A stretch of 34,709 nucleotides of DNA from Lachnospiraceae bacterium (GCA_024683155.1 JAIKYN010000016.1:1-34709), one strand, 5' to 3'. Shown: positions 21,681 through 30,454, counted from the stretch's first letter. The notes: generated by a model from the letters alone, not told the origin. Numbers and translations: made by a program.

Positions 21681-23690
21681 TCAGCAGATCTCCGCACCTG
21701 CGGGCATAGGCTTTTCAGGTGTCATAAGTGCCAGATTACCATCTGCATCTTCTGCGCAAAGAAGCATACCTTCCGACTGAACACCGGCCAAAGTTGCTGG
21801 CTTTAGGTTCACCAGAACCATAACCTTCTTACCAACCATCTCTTCTGCGGAATAATACTTCTTGATACCGGAAACGATCTGTTTTACTTCACTTCCGATC
21901 TTTACCTGCGAGCAAAGAAGCTTCTTTGACTTCGGTACTTCTTCACATTTAATGATCTCGCCCACCTGGAACTGCATCTTTGCAAAATCGTCATAGGTGA
22001 TCTCCGGCTTCTTCTCCAGATCGATCACGCCTTCTGCTTCTGCTGCTTCTTTTGCAGCTGCTTCCTGCGCTGCTTTCACCATCTCAGGGTGCTTTTCTGC
22101 CATCTGTGCTGCTACTTTATCCATGATCTCGTTGATATCTGCACGGGCAAAAAGAATCTCGGGCTGATCCGTTACCTTGTTTCCGGAAGGATATAGACCG
22201 AACTGATCCAGCGTATCAAACTCTCTTAACTGTGTATTTAACTGCGCTGCGATCTTATCTGCGGTATCGGGCATATAGGGTGCAAGTAAAGAAGCACCGA
22301 TAGTGATACCCTCGATCAGATTATATAAAACGGTAGCCAGTCTGTCGCTCTTAGCCTCATCCTTTGCAAGGATCCAGGGAGCCGTCTCATCAATATATTT
22401 GTTGCAACGCTTGAACAGGTTGAAGATCTCGGTCAGAGCATCTGCCACACGAAGATCATCCATCTTCTTCTCTACCTTGTCGTATGTAGAGGTAACCAGT
22501 TCCTTTAAGCTTGCATCCACATCTTCTTCGCCGGCGTCCACACCAACATTCTTGTTTTCTACCACACCGCCAAAGTACTTATTACTCATGGAGATGGTAC
22601 GATTTACAAGATTGCCCAAGGTATTGGCCAGATCGGAATTCATCCGCTCTACCATCAGTTCCCAGGTGATCACGCCATCGTTTTCAAAAGGCATCTCATG
22701 GATCATGAAGTAACGAACCGCATCGACTCCGAAGATCTCGGTAAGATCGTCCGCATAGATCACATTTCCCTTAGACTTACTCATCTTACCGTCGCCCTGT
22801 AATAACCAGGGATGTCCGAAGATCTGTTTCGGCAAAGGCTCGCCTAATGCCATCAGGAAGATCGGCCAGTAAATGGTATGAAATCTTACAATATCCTTAC
22901 CGATCAGATGAAGGTCTGCGGGCCATAATTTTTTATACTGTTCCGTGCTGTTTCCGTCTGCATCATAACCGATACCGGTGATGTAGTTGGTCAGCGCATC
23001 CAGCCATACGTAAACAACATGCTTATCATCAAAGTCAACCGGGATGCCCCACTTAAAAGAAGAACGGGATACGCACAGATCCTGTAAACCGGGCTTGATG
23101 AAATTGTTGATCATTTCGTTTTTACGGGATACGGGCTGAATAAATTCAGGATGGGATTCGATGTGCTGCATCAAACGGTCCGCATACTTACTCATCCGGA
23201 AGAAGTAAGCTTCTTCCTTCTCCATATGAACGTCTCCGCCACAGATCGGGCATTTGCCGTCCTTTAACTGTGAATCGGTATAGAACGCCTCACATTCTGT
23301 GCAGTACTTACCTTCATATGCACCCTTGTAGATATCTCCCTGCTCATACAACTTGCGGAAGATCTTCTGCACCTGCTTCTCATGGGGTGCATCTGTGGTG
23401 CGAATGAAATGATCATAGGAGGTATTCAGGCAATCACATACAGACTTGATCTCCTTTGCAACACCGTCTACAAATTCCTTGGGAGTCTTGCCGGCCTTAC
23501 CTGCTCTGTCCTCGATCTTCTGACCATGTTCATCGGTTCCGGTCTGGAACCATACATCATATCCGTCTTTTCTCTTATACCGCGCGATCGCGTCTGCAAG
23601 CACGATCTCATAGCTGTTGCCGATGTGGGGCTTGCCGGATGTATACGCAATAGCGGTTGTAATATAATACTTTCCTTTATTCTTACTCAT
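21681..23690 (-). CDS. metG: Methionyl-tRNA synthetase
   Basis: MetG charges tRNA-Met. The 669-residue protein is the long form with an added tRNA-binding domain. HIGN (22-25) represents the HIGH motif, CTEC and CPIC (about 131-150) bind the zinc knuckle, KMSKS appears in GDGKMSKSKGN near residue 310, and the carboxy-terminal EMAP/Trbp111-like domain starts near 565 (DFAKMQFQVGEIIKCEEVPK). The ribosome site AAGGAT overlaps the spacing to the ATG. A strong terminator ends 17 bases upstream of the start codon, leaving no space for a normal promoter. No T-box leader is visible. Confidence 0.96.
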   Translation of the reverse strand: MSKNKGKYYITTAIAYTSGKPHIGNSYEIVLADAIARYKRKDGYDVWFQTGTDEHGQKIEDRAGKAGKTPKEFVDGVAKEIKSVCDCLNTSYDHFIRTTDAPHEKQVQKIFRKLYEQGDIYKGAYEGKYCTECEAFYTDSQLKDGKCPICGGDVHMEKEEAYFFRMSKYADRLMQHIESHPEFIQPVSRKNEMINNFIKPGLQDLCVSRSSFKWGIPVDFDDKHVVYVWLDALTNYITGIGYDADGNSTEQYKKLWPADLHLIGKDIVRFHTIYWPIFLMALGEPLPKQIFGHPWLLQGDGKMSKSKGNVIYADDLTEIFGVDAVRYFMIHEMPFENDGVITWELMVERMNSDLANTLGNLVNRTISMSNKYFGGVVENKNVGVDAGEEDVDASLKELVTSTYDKVEKKMDDLRVADALTEIFNLFKRCNKYIDETAPWILAKDEAKSDRLATVLYNLIEGITIGASLLAPYMPDTADKIAAQLNTQLREFDTLDQFGLYPSGNKVTDQPEILFARADINEIMDKVAAQMAEKHPEMVKAAQEAAAKEAAEAEGVIDLEKKPEITYDDFAKMQFQVGEIIKCEEVPKSKKLLCSQVKIGSEVKQIVSGIKKYYSAEEMVGKKVMVLVNLKPATLAGVQSEGMLLCAEDADGNLALMTPEKPMPAGAEIC

Positions 23691-23706
23691 ATCCTTACCT
23701 GCTTAC

Positions 23707-23743
23707 AAAAAAGCCGTCTTCCGCCTTTAGGTCAGAAGACGGC
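23707..23743 (-). terminator. Terminator between transketolase and metG
   Basis: On the minus strand GCCGTCTTC (23743-23735) pairs with GAAGACGGC (23721-23713), with a 13-base loop and six T (23712-23707). It sits 13 bases past the transketolase stop and 17 bases before the metG start, so it may act as an attenuator for metG. Confidence 0.85.
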
Positions 23744-23756
23744 CGTCTTTCTTTTA

Positions 23757-24704
23757 TTATTTGCCTAAAAAGGCCTTTACCTGCTTATAAACGCCGGGGC
23801 CGTCCAGCTCATATTTCTGAACCAGAGCACCTGCGGAACCAGATTCGCCGAAGATATCCTGCATACCGATCTTGCAAACGGGAACGGGATAGCTCTTGGA
23901 AAGAGCATCACAAACTGCACTGCCGAGACCACCGATCACAGAATGTTCCTCTGCGGTCACAACCTTACCGGTCTTCTTTGCGCTCTTGATGATCAATTCC
24001 TCATCCAGAGGCTTAATGGTGCAGATATTGATAACTTCTGCGGAAATTCCGTCTGCTGCCAGCTGTTCTGCAGCTGCCAGAGCACTGTCCACACAGATAC
24101 CGGTAGCAACGATGGTCACATCACTGCCTTCACGAACCACACTACCCTTGCCGATCTCAAATTTATAATCCGGCTTATCGTTGATCACGTTACAAGCTGC
24201 ACGTCCGAATCGGATATAAACCGGTCCGTTGTATTCTACAGCAGCACGAACGGCTGCTCTTGCTTCTACATCATCTGCAGGGCACATGACTACCATTCCG
24301 GGAATGGTACGCATTAAAGCGATATCTTCCAGACACTGGTGGGATGCACCGTCTTCTCCTACGGTAATACCTGCATGGGTTGCTCCGATCTTAACGTTCA
24401 GATGAGGGTACCCTACGGTATTACGTACCTGCTCAAAAGCACGACCTGCTGCAAACATTGCGAAAGAGCTTACAAAAGGAATGTAACCGGTTGTGGAAAG
24501 TCCGGCTGCAATGCCCATCATATTACATTCTGCGATACCACAGTCGATATGTCTTTCGGGAAATGCTTTCTTAAATGTGAGCGTCTTGGTGGCATTTGCA
24601 AGGTCAGCGTCTAAAACCACCAGGTTGGGGTATTCTTTACCAAGTTCTGCCAGAGCGTTACCATAGCTTTCTCTGGTTGCGATCTTCTTAACTTCGTCTG
24701 CCAT
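23757..24704 (-). CDS. tktB: Transketolase, carboxy-terminal subunit
   Basis: Split transketolases join two chains to move two-carbon units between sugar phosphates in the pentose phosphate pathway. This 315-residue chain carries the pyrimidine-binding domain, with the thiamine-activating glutamate Glu59 in CGIAECNMMGIAAGL and GATHAGITVGEDGASHQ. The carboxy-terminal domain has TVVTAEEHSVIGGLGSAV-like and FGESGSAGALV segments. A GTG at 24710 is possible, but the ATG at 24704 has the better ribosome spacing (GAAGG, 9 bases) and forms a TGATG junction with the other subunit. 1-Deoxyxylulose-5-P synthase is excluded by the split organisation and motif form. Confidence 0.92.
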   Translation of the reverse strand: MADEVKKIATRESYGNALAELGKEYPNLVVLDADLANATKTLTFKKAFPERHIDCGIAECNMMGIAAGLSTTGYIPFVSSFAMFAAGRAFEQVRNTVGYPHLNVKIGATHAGITVGEDGASHQCLEDIALMRTIPGMVVMCPADDVEARAAVRAAVEYNGPVYIRFGRAACNVINDKPDYKFEIGKGSVVREGSDVTIVATGICVDSALAAAEQLAADGISAEVINICTIKPLDEELIIKSAKKTGKVVTAEEHSVIGGLGSAVCDALSKSYPVPVCKIGMQDIFGESGSAGALVQKYELDGPGVYKQVKAFLGK

Positions 24705-25549
24705 CAGCACGCACCTTCTTTCTTAAGTTCTTCTTCGATCTTATCCAGATCTGCCATAGCAACCGCATACTGCTCGTCATTGGGAGCCTTGCCGTGCCAA
24801 TCTACACTGCCTTCCATGAAGGATACGCCCTTGCCCTTTAAGCTGGTTGCAATGATCGCTGTAGGCATTCCCTTGGTCTCTCTTGCTTCTTTGAAAGCAG
24901 CACGGAGCGCATCAAAGTCATGGGCATCTACTTTAATCACATGGAAATTAAATGCTTCGAATTTCTTATCGATGGGTCTGGGTGAACAAACATCATCAAT
25001 GGAACCGTCGATCTGCAGACCGTTGTTATCAACGATCACACACAGATTGTCCAGTTTTCTGTGGCCTGCAAACATCGCTGCTTCCCAAACCTGACCTTCT
25101 TCTATCTCACCATCACCAAGAAGTGTATAAACTCGGTTGCTCTTTCCCTGCATTCGTGCACCAAGTGCCATACCGACTGCAGTGGAAATCCCCTGTCCCA
25201 GAGAACCGGTAGACATGTCTACGCCGGGAATCTTCTTCATGTCAGGATGTCCCTGTAAATAGGAGCCTAACTTTCTCAAAGTGGTCAGGTCTTCCACAGG
25301 GAAAAATCCTCTGTTTGCCAATGTGGAGTATAAGCCGGGTGCTGTATGACCCTTTGACAGAACAAATCGATCTCTGTCCTCCTTCTTCGGCTCCTTAGGG
25401 TCAATGTTCATCTCTTCAAAATACAGAAACGTAAAGATATCTGCTGCTGACAGAGATCCGCCCGGGTGGCCTGCTTTTGCACTATGGACTGCGGTGACGA
25501 TCCCCTTGCGGACGTCATTCGCATGCTTTTTCAGCTGTAAATTATCCAT
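24704..25549 (-). CDS. tktA: Transketolase, amino-terminal subunit
   Basis: This 281-residue chain binds the pyrophosphate end of thiamine diphosphate through GDG (145-147) and the later NN (175-176) in VIVDNNGLQIDG. It also has the conserved His cluster AGHPGGSLSAADI and LSKGHTAPGLYS, and STGSLGQGIS. It is first in a two-gene operon with the carboxy-terminal subunit, overlapping it by one base (TGATG). The ribosome site AGGGAG is 7 bases from the ATG. The promoter just upstream has a palindrome within its spacer. Such split transketolases are common in Clostridia and archaea. Confidence 0.93.
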   Translation of the reverse strand: MDNLQLKKHANDVRKGIVTAVHSAKAGHPGGSLSAADIFTFLYFEEMNIDPKEPKKEDRDRFVLSKGHTAPGLYSTLANRGFFPVEDLTTLRKLGSYLQGHPDMKKIPGVDMSTGSLGQGISTAVGMALGARMQGKSNRVYTLLGDGEIEEGQVWEAAMFAGHRKLDNLCVIVDNNGLQIDGSIDDVCSPRPIDKKFEAFNFHVIKVDAHDFDALRAAFKEARETKGMPTAIIATSLKGKGVSFMEGSVDWHGKAPNDEQYAVAMADLDKIEEELKKEGAC

Positions 25550-25602
25550 CTCATTCTCCCTTCGTTATAATCTACACTTCTGAATGGATTTTCACACATA
25601 CT

Positions 25603-25631
25603 AATTTAGCACATAAATGTGCCCATGTCAT
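25603..25631 (-). promoter_or_regulatory. Transketolase promoter with a palindromic operator in the spacer
   Basis: On the minus strand ATGACA (25631-25626), 17 bases, TAAATT (25608-25603). The spacer contains the perfect palindrome GCACATAAATGTGC (25609-25622), placed where a dimeric regulator would block polymerase. Confidence 0.55.
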
Positions 25632-25656
25632 ATTAACTTTCGATAAACTGGGCATT

Positions 25657-26112
25657 TTATCTGCTTTCGTCTTCCATGCTCTCCATATATCCACGATCCC
25701 ACATGAGGATCTTCAGTTTACGGGCGGCTTCCACCGCAGGTGCCGTAAAATACTGGTTCGTCATTACCGCCCCTACCATCCGGTCATAATAATCCCGTCC
25801 CGCATAGGCTTCCTGTATGGCTTTTACACCCACAGGCGCATCATAGCGCTTACATTGAATGGCATAGGTGATCCCGTCTTTTTCTGCCAGAACGTCTATG
25901 CCAAAATCTCCGCTTCCTCTGGTTACTTCCACATCCTGAAATCCACATTTTTCCAGAAGTTCCGCGCAATAGAATTCGAAATCATGCCCCTCCAGCTCAT
26001 CAAAGGAAGCCGGTACATAACGTCTTCGTTTTCGATAAAGGATCACGGTACCCAGGATCACTGCGATCAGTAGGATGACAACGACTAAGGCCTGCAAGTA
26101 AAACTCATTCAT
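25657..26112 (-). CDS. Membrane-anchored Mrr-like restriction endonuclease domain protein
   Basis: Mrr-type nuclease domains cut DNA, often modified DNA. The 151-residue protein has one amino-terminal membrane segment (about 7-26), a basic RKRRR stop-transfer motif, then a compact PD-(D/E)XK fold. The visible motifs are DFEFYCAELLEKCGF (Glu51), RGSGDFGIDVLAEKDG (Asp73) and the QCK motif (Gln86-Lys88), all intact. A longer reading from 26172 has no ribosome site. The ATG at 26112 overlaps the rsmI end by 8 bases. No methylase is nearby, and the gene sits at the end of a housekeeping operon. Its role is unknown; competence or DNA-quality functions are possibilities only. Confidence 0.8.
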   Translation of the reverse strand: MNEFYLQALVVVILLIAVILGTVILYRKRRRYVPASFDELEGHDFEFYCAELLEKCGFQDVEVTRGSGDFGIDVLAEKDGITYAIQCKRYDAPVGVKAIQEAYAGRDYYDRMVGAVMTNQYFTAPAVEAARKLKILMWDRGYMESMEDESR

Positions 26113-26968
26113 CTTCCGCCTCATCCTTTCGTTTCTGAAGATAGGCATATATGTCCCGTTTGGATACACCACGATCGGAAGCCACTTTTTTCATGGCTTC
26201 TTTCTCCGACAGGTTCCGGTCCAGATACAGCTGCATATGCTCCTCTATGGGCATCTCTTCCCAGCTTTTCTGCTCGTCCTGTTCCTGCTTGCGAAGATCG
26301 TATCCTTCGATCACCAGCACATATTCTCCTCTTGGATCGTTGGTTTCATAGTAACGTACCGCTTCATCCAGGGTGGTAGGCATTACCTCTTCAAATTTCT
26401 TGGTAAGTTCCCGGCACAGGGTGATCCTGCGATTGCCCAGCGTTTTCTGCAGTTCTGCCAGGGTACGGGTAAGACGATGGGGCGCCTCGTAAATGATCAT
26501 GGTGCGGCTTTCCGTTTTTAATACTTCCAGGATCCGCTGTTTTTCCTTTTTTTCCTCGGGAAGGAACGCCTCAAAGCAGAATCTTCGGGTGGGAAGACCG
26601 GACAGGGTAAGGGCCGTGATGCAGGCGCAAGGACCGGGAAGACTGGTCACAAGGATCCCTTCCTCCTGGCACATTTTCACCAGCACCTCTCCCGGATCGG
26701 AGATCGCCGGTGTTCCGGCGTCGGTGATCAGCGCCACATTTTTCCCTTCCTTCATCTGCGCGATGAGTTCATAGGCTTTCTCCACCTTATTGTATTCGTG
26801 ATAGCTGGTCATGGGTGTGTGGATATCAAAGTGGTTCAGCAGTTTTATGCTGTTTCTGGTATCCTCTGCCGCGATCAGATCCGCTGTTTGAAGCGCTTCC
26901 ACCACTCTGGGCGTCATATCCTGCAGATTCCCTATGGGAGTTGCGCATAAGATCAATTTTCCTGCCAT
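26105..26968 (-). CDS. rsmI: 16S rRNA 2'-O-ribose C1402 methyltransferase
   Basis: RsmI methylates the ribose of C1402 in the ribosomal P-site, using S-adenosylmethionine. The 287-residue protein shows the tetrapyrrole-methylase fold with LILCATPIGNLQDMTPR at the start, AAEDTRNSIKLLNHF, ALITDAGTPAISDPG, SLPGPCACITALTLSGL and IIYEAPHRL. The carboxy-terminal part contains LSEKEAMKKVASDRGVSKRDIY, the helical RsmI tail. It is 9 bases after trmN6 with ribosome site GAGAGG. The order trmN6-rsmI matches yabB-yabC of Bacillus subtilis. Confidence 0.96.
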   Translation of the reverse strand: MAGKLILCATPIGNLQDMTPRVVEALQTADLIAAEDTRNSIKLLNHFDIHTPMTSYHEYNKVEKAYELIAQMKEGKNVALITDAGTPAISDPGEVLVKMCQEEGILVTSLPGPCACITALTLSGLPTRRFCFEAFLPEEKKEKQRILEVLKTESRTMIIYEAPHRLTRTLAELQKTLGNRRITLCRELTKKFEEVMPTTLDEAVRYYETNDPRGEYVLVIEGYDLRKQEQDEQKSWEEMPIEEHMQLYLDRNLSEKEAMKKVASDRGVSKRDIYAYLQKRKDEAEDE

Positions 26969-26977
26969 GTAAACCTC

Positions 26978-27718
26978 TCAGAAACCATAGTCTCTTTTTA
27001 TTTCCTCGGTGTAACTTCCGTCCGGATCCTGCAGGATCAAAGGTTTCTCCACTTCCAGCCTGCTCTTTCCACCTCGGACCGCTTCCAGAAGGACCATATT
27101 CGGCTCCCGGTCCACATACGGATACACCAGACGCATACGCTTGGGTTCCAGCTTATACCTGCTAAGAGTGCAGATCAGCTCCGCCAGACGGAACGGCCGG
27201 TGCACCAGGTAAAAATGCCCGCCGGGTTTTAACACCGCCGCAGCTCCCGCTGCTACATCCTCAAAGGTACACAATATTTCATGCCTTGCAATGGCCTTGG
27301 CCGAATCCGGATTTTCCACCCCGTGACTTCCGATCATGTAAGGCGGATTGCAGGTAACCACATCAAAACGGGAGGCGCCTAGCAGCTCCCGCACTTCTTT
27401 GATGTCGCCCTGTACTACCCGGATCTTTTCCTCCAGGTCATTGAGTGCCACACTCCGCCGTGCCATATCCGCACTGTCTTCCTGTATCTCCAGTGCCGTA
27501 AAATGTGCGGCCTGTGTTTTCGCCGATAATAAAAGTGGAAGGATGCCGGTGCCTGTACCCATGTCCAGGACTTCGTCTCCTTCCCTTGCCGATGCGAAGC
27601 CGGATAGAAGAACTGCATCCATGCCGAAGCAGAACCGTTCCGGATCCTGAATGATCCTGAGACCGTTCCGTTGCAGATCATCTATCCTTTCCTTCGCTTT
27701 TAATTCGATTTGTTTCAT
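26978..27718 (-). CDS. trmN6: tRNA1(Val) (adenine37-N6)-methyltransferase-like protein
   Basis: This family methylates N6 of adenine 37 or related bases in RNA. The protein (about 246 aa) has the SAM-binding motif VLDMGTGTGILPLLLS, then ALEIQEDSADMARRSV and the catalytic NPPYM typical of N6-adenine methyltransferases. The opening DDLQRNGLRIIQDPERFCFGMD (22 residues, broken here as DDLQRNGLRII / QDPERFCFGMD) is characteristic of YabB/TrmN6. Two consecutive ATGs occur; the second (27718) shares a base with the ricT stop and is chosen because the first abuts the AGGA site. Position next to rsmI supports the assignment. Confidence 0.88.
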   Translation of the reverse strand: MKQIELKAKERIDDLQRNGLRIIQDPERFCFGMDAVLLSGFASAREGDEVLDMGTGTGILPLLLSAKTQAAHFTALEIQEDSADMARRSVALNDLEEKIRVVQGDIKEVRELLGASRFDVVTCNPPYMIGSHGVENPDSAKAIARHEILCTFEDVAAGAAAVLKPGGHFYLVHRPFRLAELICTLSRYKLEPKRMRLVYPYVDREPNMVLLEAVRGGKSRLEVEKPLILQDPDGSYTEEIKRDYGF

Positions 27719-28965
27719 CATTCCTGATTGCCGGAATTCTCCGGAGCCTTGTTGCCTTCTGTCTTCTTAGGTCTGTTTCCCCGGTTATGACCGCGGTTCC
27801 TTCTCTTGCTCTTTCCTTCTTCTCCGCCGTTTTCTCCGTTGTTGTTCTGTGGTCTGGAGTTGTTCTGGCCATTGCCGCCCTGGTTGTTTCTGCTGCCCTG
27901 GCCTCCATTGTTTCGGTTATTCTGACCGTTTCCGTTCTGGTCATTGTTATCCTGGCCGCCATTATTGCGTCCGGTCTGACCGTTGCCACCCTGACGGCTT
28001 CCTTTGCCCTGATTATTTCTGGGCTTGTTTCCGCCTCTTCCGGGTTTCTCGTCTTTTTCATCCCGGTCGGAACGATCCATGCGCTCCAGCTTTTCCAGCT
28101 CCTGCATCTCTCTTGCTTCTTCTGCAGATTCTTTCTTCTTACCCTTGTTCTTCTTACGCGTGGAAACGATCTCCTCTGCCTTATATTCCCGCAGCTCTTT
28201 CTCGTCGTTTACTTCCACAAGGACTTTCACCAGCTGGCGCAGCACATTGACGCTGCTGACTTCTCCTTCCGTTCCGTCGCTGACCGTTACAATGTCACCC
28301 AGCCCGGGAAGGTTCCGGTTTAATTCTTCATAAGTTTCTTCTTCATTCTTCAGACAGCACATCAGTCTGCCGCACACACCGGAGATCTTGGTGGGATTTA
28401 ACGACAGATTCTGCTCTTTAGCCATACGAATGGATACCGGTGCAAAATCGGACAGATAGGAATGACAGCACAACGGCCGCCCGCAGATCCCATAGCCTCC
28501 GATGATCTTGGTCTCGTCTCTTACACCGATCTGCCGCAGTTCGATCCTTGTTTTAAACACAGCCGCCAGATCTTTTACCAGCTCACGGAAATCAATACGT
28601 CCGTCTGCTGTAAAATAGAACAATATTTTATTGTTATCAAAGGTATATTCCGCATCGATCAGCTTCATTTCCAGCTCATGCTTGCGGATCTTCTCCAGAC
28701 AAACCTTAAAAGCTTCCCGCTCTTTTTCCCGGTTGGTCTTTTCCTGCTCTTTATCCTTTTCAGTGGCGATACGAAGAACCGGCTTTAAAGGAGCCACCAC
28801 TTCACTTTCTTCTACTTCCCGTACACCGGAAACAACCGTACCGAACTCAATACCTCGGGCTGTTTCCACGATGACATTATCACCTTTCTTTATCTCAAAG
28901 GACAGGGGATCAAAATAATATACTTTTCCGGCTGTCCGAAAACGTACGCAAATTACCTTTACCAT
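27718..28965 (-). CDS. ricT: PSP1 domain protein RicT with long Asn/Gly-rich tail
   Basis: RicT (YaaT) joins RicA and RicF in an iron-sulfur complex that assists RNase Y in mRNA maturation and influences sporulation, competence and biofilm. Residues 1-270 are the PSP1 region with the cysteines C161, C166, C167, C198, C203 and C204 in GICGRPLCC and GVCGRLMCC, matching cluster ligands. The usual length is about 275-300 residues; this protein has 415. The added tail has a charged Lys/Glu helix (270-310), a low-complexity Asn/Gly/Gln stretch (310-380) and a basic Arg/Lys/Asn end (381-403), resembling disordered RNA-binding tails. It is 10 bases after holB, with GGAGG at 14 bases from the ATG. Confidence 0.93.
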   Translation of the reverse strand: MVKVICVRFRTAGKVYYFDPLSFEIKKGDNVIVETARGIEFGTVVSGVREVEESEVVAPLKPVLRIATEKDKEQEKTNREKEREAFKVCLEKIRKHELEMKLIDAEYTFDNNKILFYFTADGRIDFRELVKDLAAVFKTRIELRQIGVRDETKIIGGYGICGRPLCCHSYLSDFAPVSIRMAKEQNLSLNPTKISGVCGRLMCCLKNEEETYEELNRNLPGLGDIVTVSDGTEGEVSSVNVLRQLVKVLVEVNDEKELREYKAEEIVSTRKKNKGKKKESAEEAREMQELEKLERMDRSDRDEKDEKPGRGGNKPRNNQGKGSRQGGNGQTGRNNGGQDNNDQNGNGQNNRNNGGQGSRNNQGGNGQNNSRPQNNNGENGGEEGKSKRRNRGHNRGNRPKKTEGNKAPENSGNQE

Positions 28966-28975
28966 ATAAAATCTA

Positions 28976-29968
28976 TCAACCTCCGTTTTCCTGAATGGTC
29001 AGGAACATTAATTCCATAACAGTTTCAAAGCTTACATTGGCATCCAGTCGCTTTCTTGCCGTTTCGAAGCTTTCCAGGATCTTCTCGATCCCTTCGTAAC
29101 TGCTTCGATCCGCAACTTTCTGCATATAAGTGATCTCGTCACGGAAGATCAGACGATCCATATCTCTGGTCGCCTTATACATAAGTACATCCCGATACCA
29201 CATCGCCATAATATCCAGCAGATCGCCGGGCTCTGTTTTATCGACGGACATTTGTTTCAGGGTTTTGACCATGGAAGCGATCTCCATACGGTCCAGATTC
29301 TTTACAATCCCCAGGGCTGCGTCCTTCAGCCGCTCAAAATCATCACTTTCTGCCAGCATAATGGCCCGCCCGATATTTCCCTGGGCAAAGGCGCAGCAGA
29401 TATCTGCCTTATAATCCGTCACTTTGCATTCACGCATTAAAAAAGGCTTTAAAACGTCATCCGGTACCGCCTTCATGGTCAGGAGTACGCATCTGCTCCG
29501 GATGGTCTGCAGAAGGCGTTCCGCACTGGTAGTAAGGATCATGATGACGCCATATTCCGGTGGTTCCTCCAATGTCTTCAGAAGAGCATTTTGCGCCTCC
29601 TGGGTCATCTTCTCTCCCTCCGGGATAATATAGATCTTTTTCGGTCCTTTGTATGGCATGATCGCCATATCATTGTTCAGCTGCACACGAATATCGTTTA
29701 CGCTGATGGTGGTTTTCTCATGGGTTACGGTAATGACATCCGGATGATTATCCGACAGGATCTGTTTACAGGATGTGCACTGAAAGCAGGGCTTTTCACC
29801 CTCTGCTTCGCACTGCAAAGCCATGGCATAGCGCTTCGCGATGAACTTTTTACCGGCTCCCTTTTCGCCCTGAAGGATATAGGCATGGGATGTTTTTTTC
29901 TGCGCAATGGCCTGGATCAGATGCTCCTTAATGGCCTCTTGCCCATATATATCATCGAATCCCGACAT
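28976..29968 (-). CDS. holB: DNA polymerase III delta' subunit
   Basis: The delta' subunit is part of the clamp loader that opens the sliding clamp for replication. The 330-residue protein has a P-loop GEKGAGKK (34-41), four zinc cysteines (C53, C61, C64, C67), KIYIIPEGEKMTQEAQNALLKTLEEPP and the SRC motif in IRSRCVLL. Position between yaaR and ricT is the standard Firmicutes order. The ribosome site AAAGGA is about 13 bases from the ATG, somewhat distant. Confidence 0.95.
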   Translation of the reverse strand: MSGFDDIYGQEAIKEHLIQAIAQKKTSHAYILQGEKGAGKKFIAKRYAMALQCEAEGEKPCFQCTSCKQILSDNHPDVITVTHEKTTISVNDIRVQLNNDMAIMPYKGPKKIYIIPEGEKMTQEAQNALLKTLEEPPEYGVIMILTTSAERLLQTIRSRCVLLTMKAVPDDVLKPFLMRECKVTDYKADICCAFAQGNIGRAIMLAESDDFERLKDAALGIVKNLDRMEIASMVKTLKQMSVDKTEPGDLLDIMAMWYRDVLMYKATRDMDRLIFRDEITYMQKVADRSSYEGIEKILESFETARKRLDANVSFETVMELMFLTIQENGG

Positions 29969-30001
29969 GAATCGTCCGCGTTCCTTTCTCCGGACTTTCT
30001 G

Positions 30002-30442
30002 TCAGGTGAAGATATCCAACAGCAGTCCTTCTATATCGCCTATACGGCCCAAAATGGCTATATGATCCTTCTCCTCTTTCAGGAGTTCCTGGGCCAGATC
30101 GTCCAGATTCTCATCGATCAGACGAATGATGCCATATACACGATGCCTTCCCTTACGATCCAGAAAATTCTCTCTGGAAAACGAATGGGACCGGGTAATG
30201 ATCTCATTCAGAAAGCCCTTTACCAAAGTACGATACTTCCGCATATCGGTAATGTCTTTCTTTTTCCCGATCAGCTTGCCCTGGGCGGTGATCTCCTCCA
30301 TCATGGCGTTCAGTTTGGTCTGAAGATCCTGATCGCTGATCTGGCTGGAAAGTATGAATTTGAAATTTCCATCGGCTGCCTGTGTGGGCTGCGTGGTCTG
30401 AACCTTCGTAACCTCCGGCACCTGATTGATCTTTATATCCAT
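30002..30442 (-). CDS. yaaR: YaaR-like DUF327 protein
   Basis: YaaR is a small helical protein of unknown role that lies upstream of holB in many Firmicutes. The 146-residue product has a disordered Thr/Gln-rich head (about 1-30) and a helical body with the family pattern [21 protein letters not shown], then [19 protein letters not shown] and [19 protein letters not shown], with break points inside each. The ribosome site GGAGAG is 3 bases from the ATG. It starts 12 bases after the gmk-like gene. Confidence 0.88.
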   Translation of the reverse strand: MDIKINQVPEVTKVQTTQPTQAADGNFKFILSSQISDQDLQTKLNAMMEEITAQGKLIGKKKDITDMRKYRTLVKGFLNEIITRSHSFSRENFLDRKGRHRVYGIIRLIDENLDDLAQELLKEEKDHIAILGRIGDIEGLLLDIFT

Positions 30443-30454
30443 GGTCTCTCCATT

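Noticed and set aside
23691..23756. T-box riboswitch upstream of metG
   Set aside because: Only 66 bases separate the genes, too short for a T-box; no specifier loop or T-box sequence seen.
25657..26112. A restriction-modification or defence island around the Mrr-like gene
   Set aside because: No methylase, specificity subunit or other defence gene; neighbours are housekeeping genes in the standard Firmicutes order.
27678..28061. Minus-strand frame of 127 codons, Arg/Thr-rich, running past the ricT stop
   Set aside because: A shifted frame of the low-complexity tail; composition follows from the repeat, and it overlaps both ricT and trmN6.
27787..28323. Plus-strand open frame of 178 codons coding for a very hydrophobic protein opposite the ricT tail
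   Set aside because: It is the complement of the Asn/Gly-rich tail; Asn codons read as Val/Ile/Leu codons on the other strand. No ribosome site or family match.
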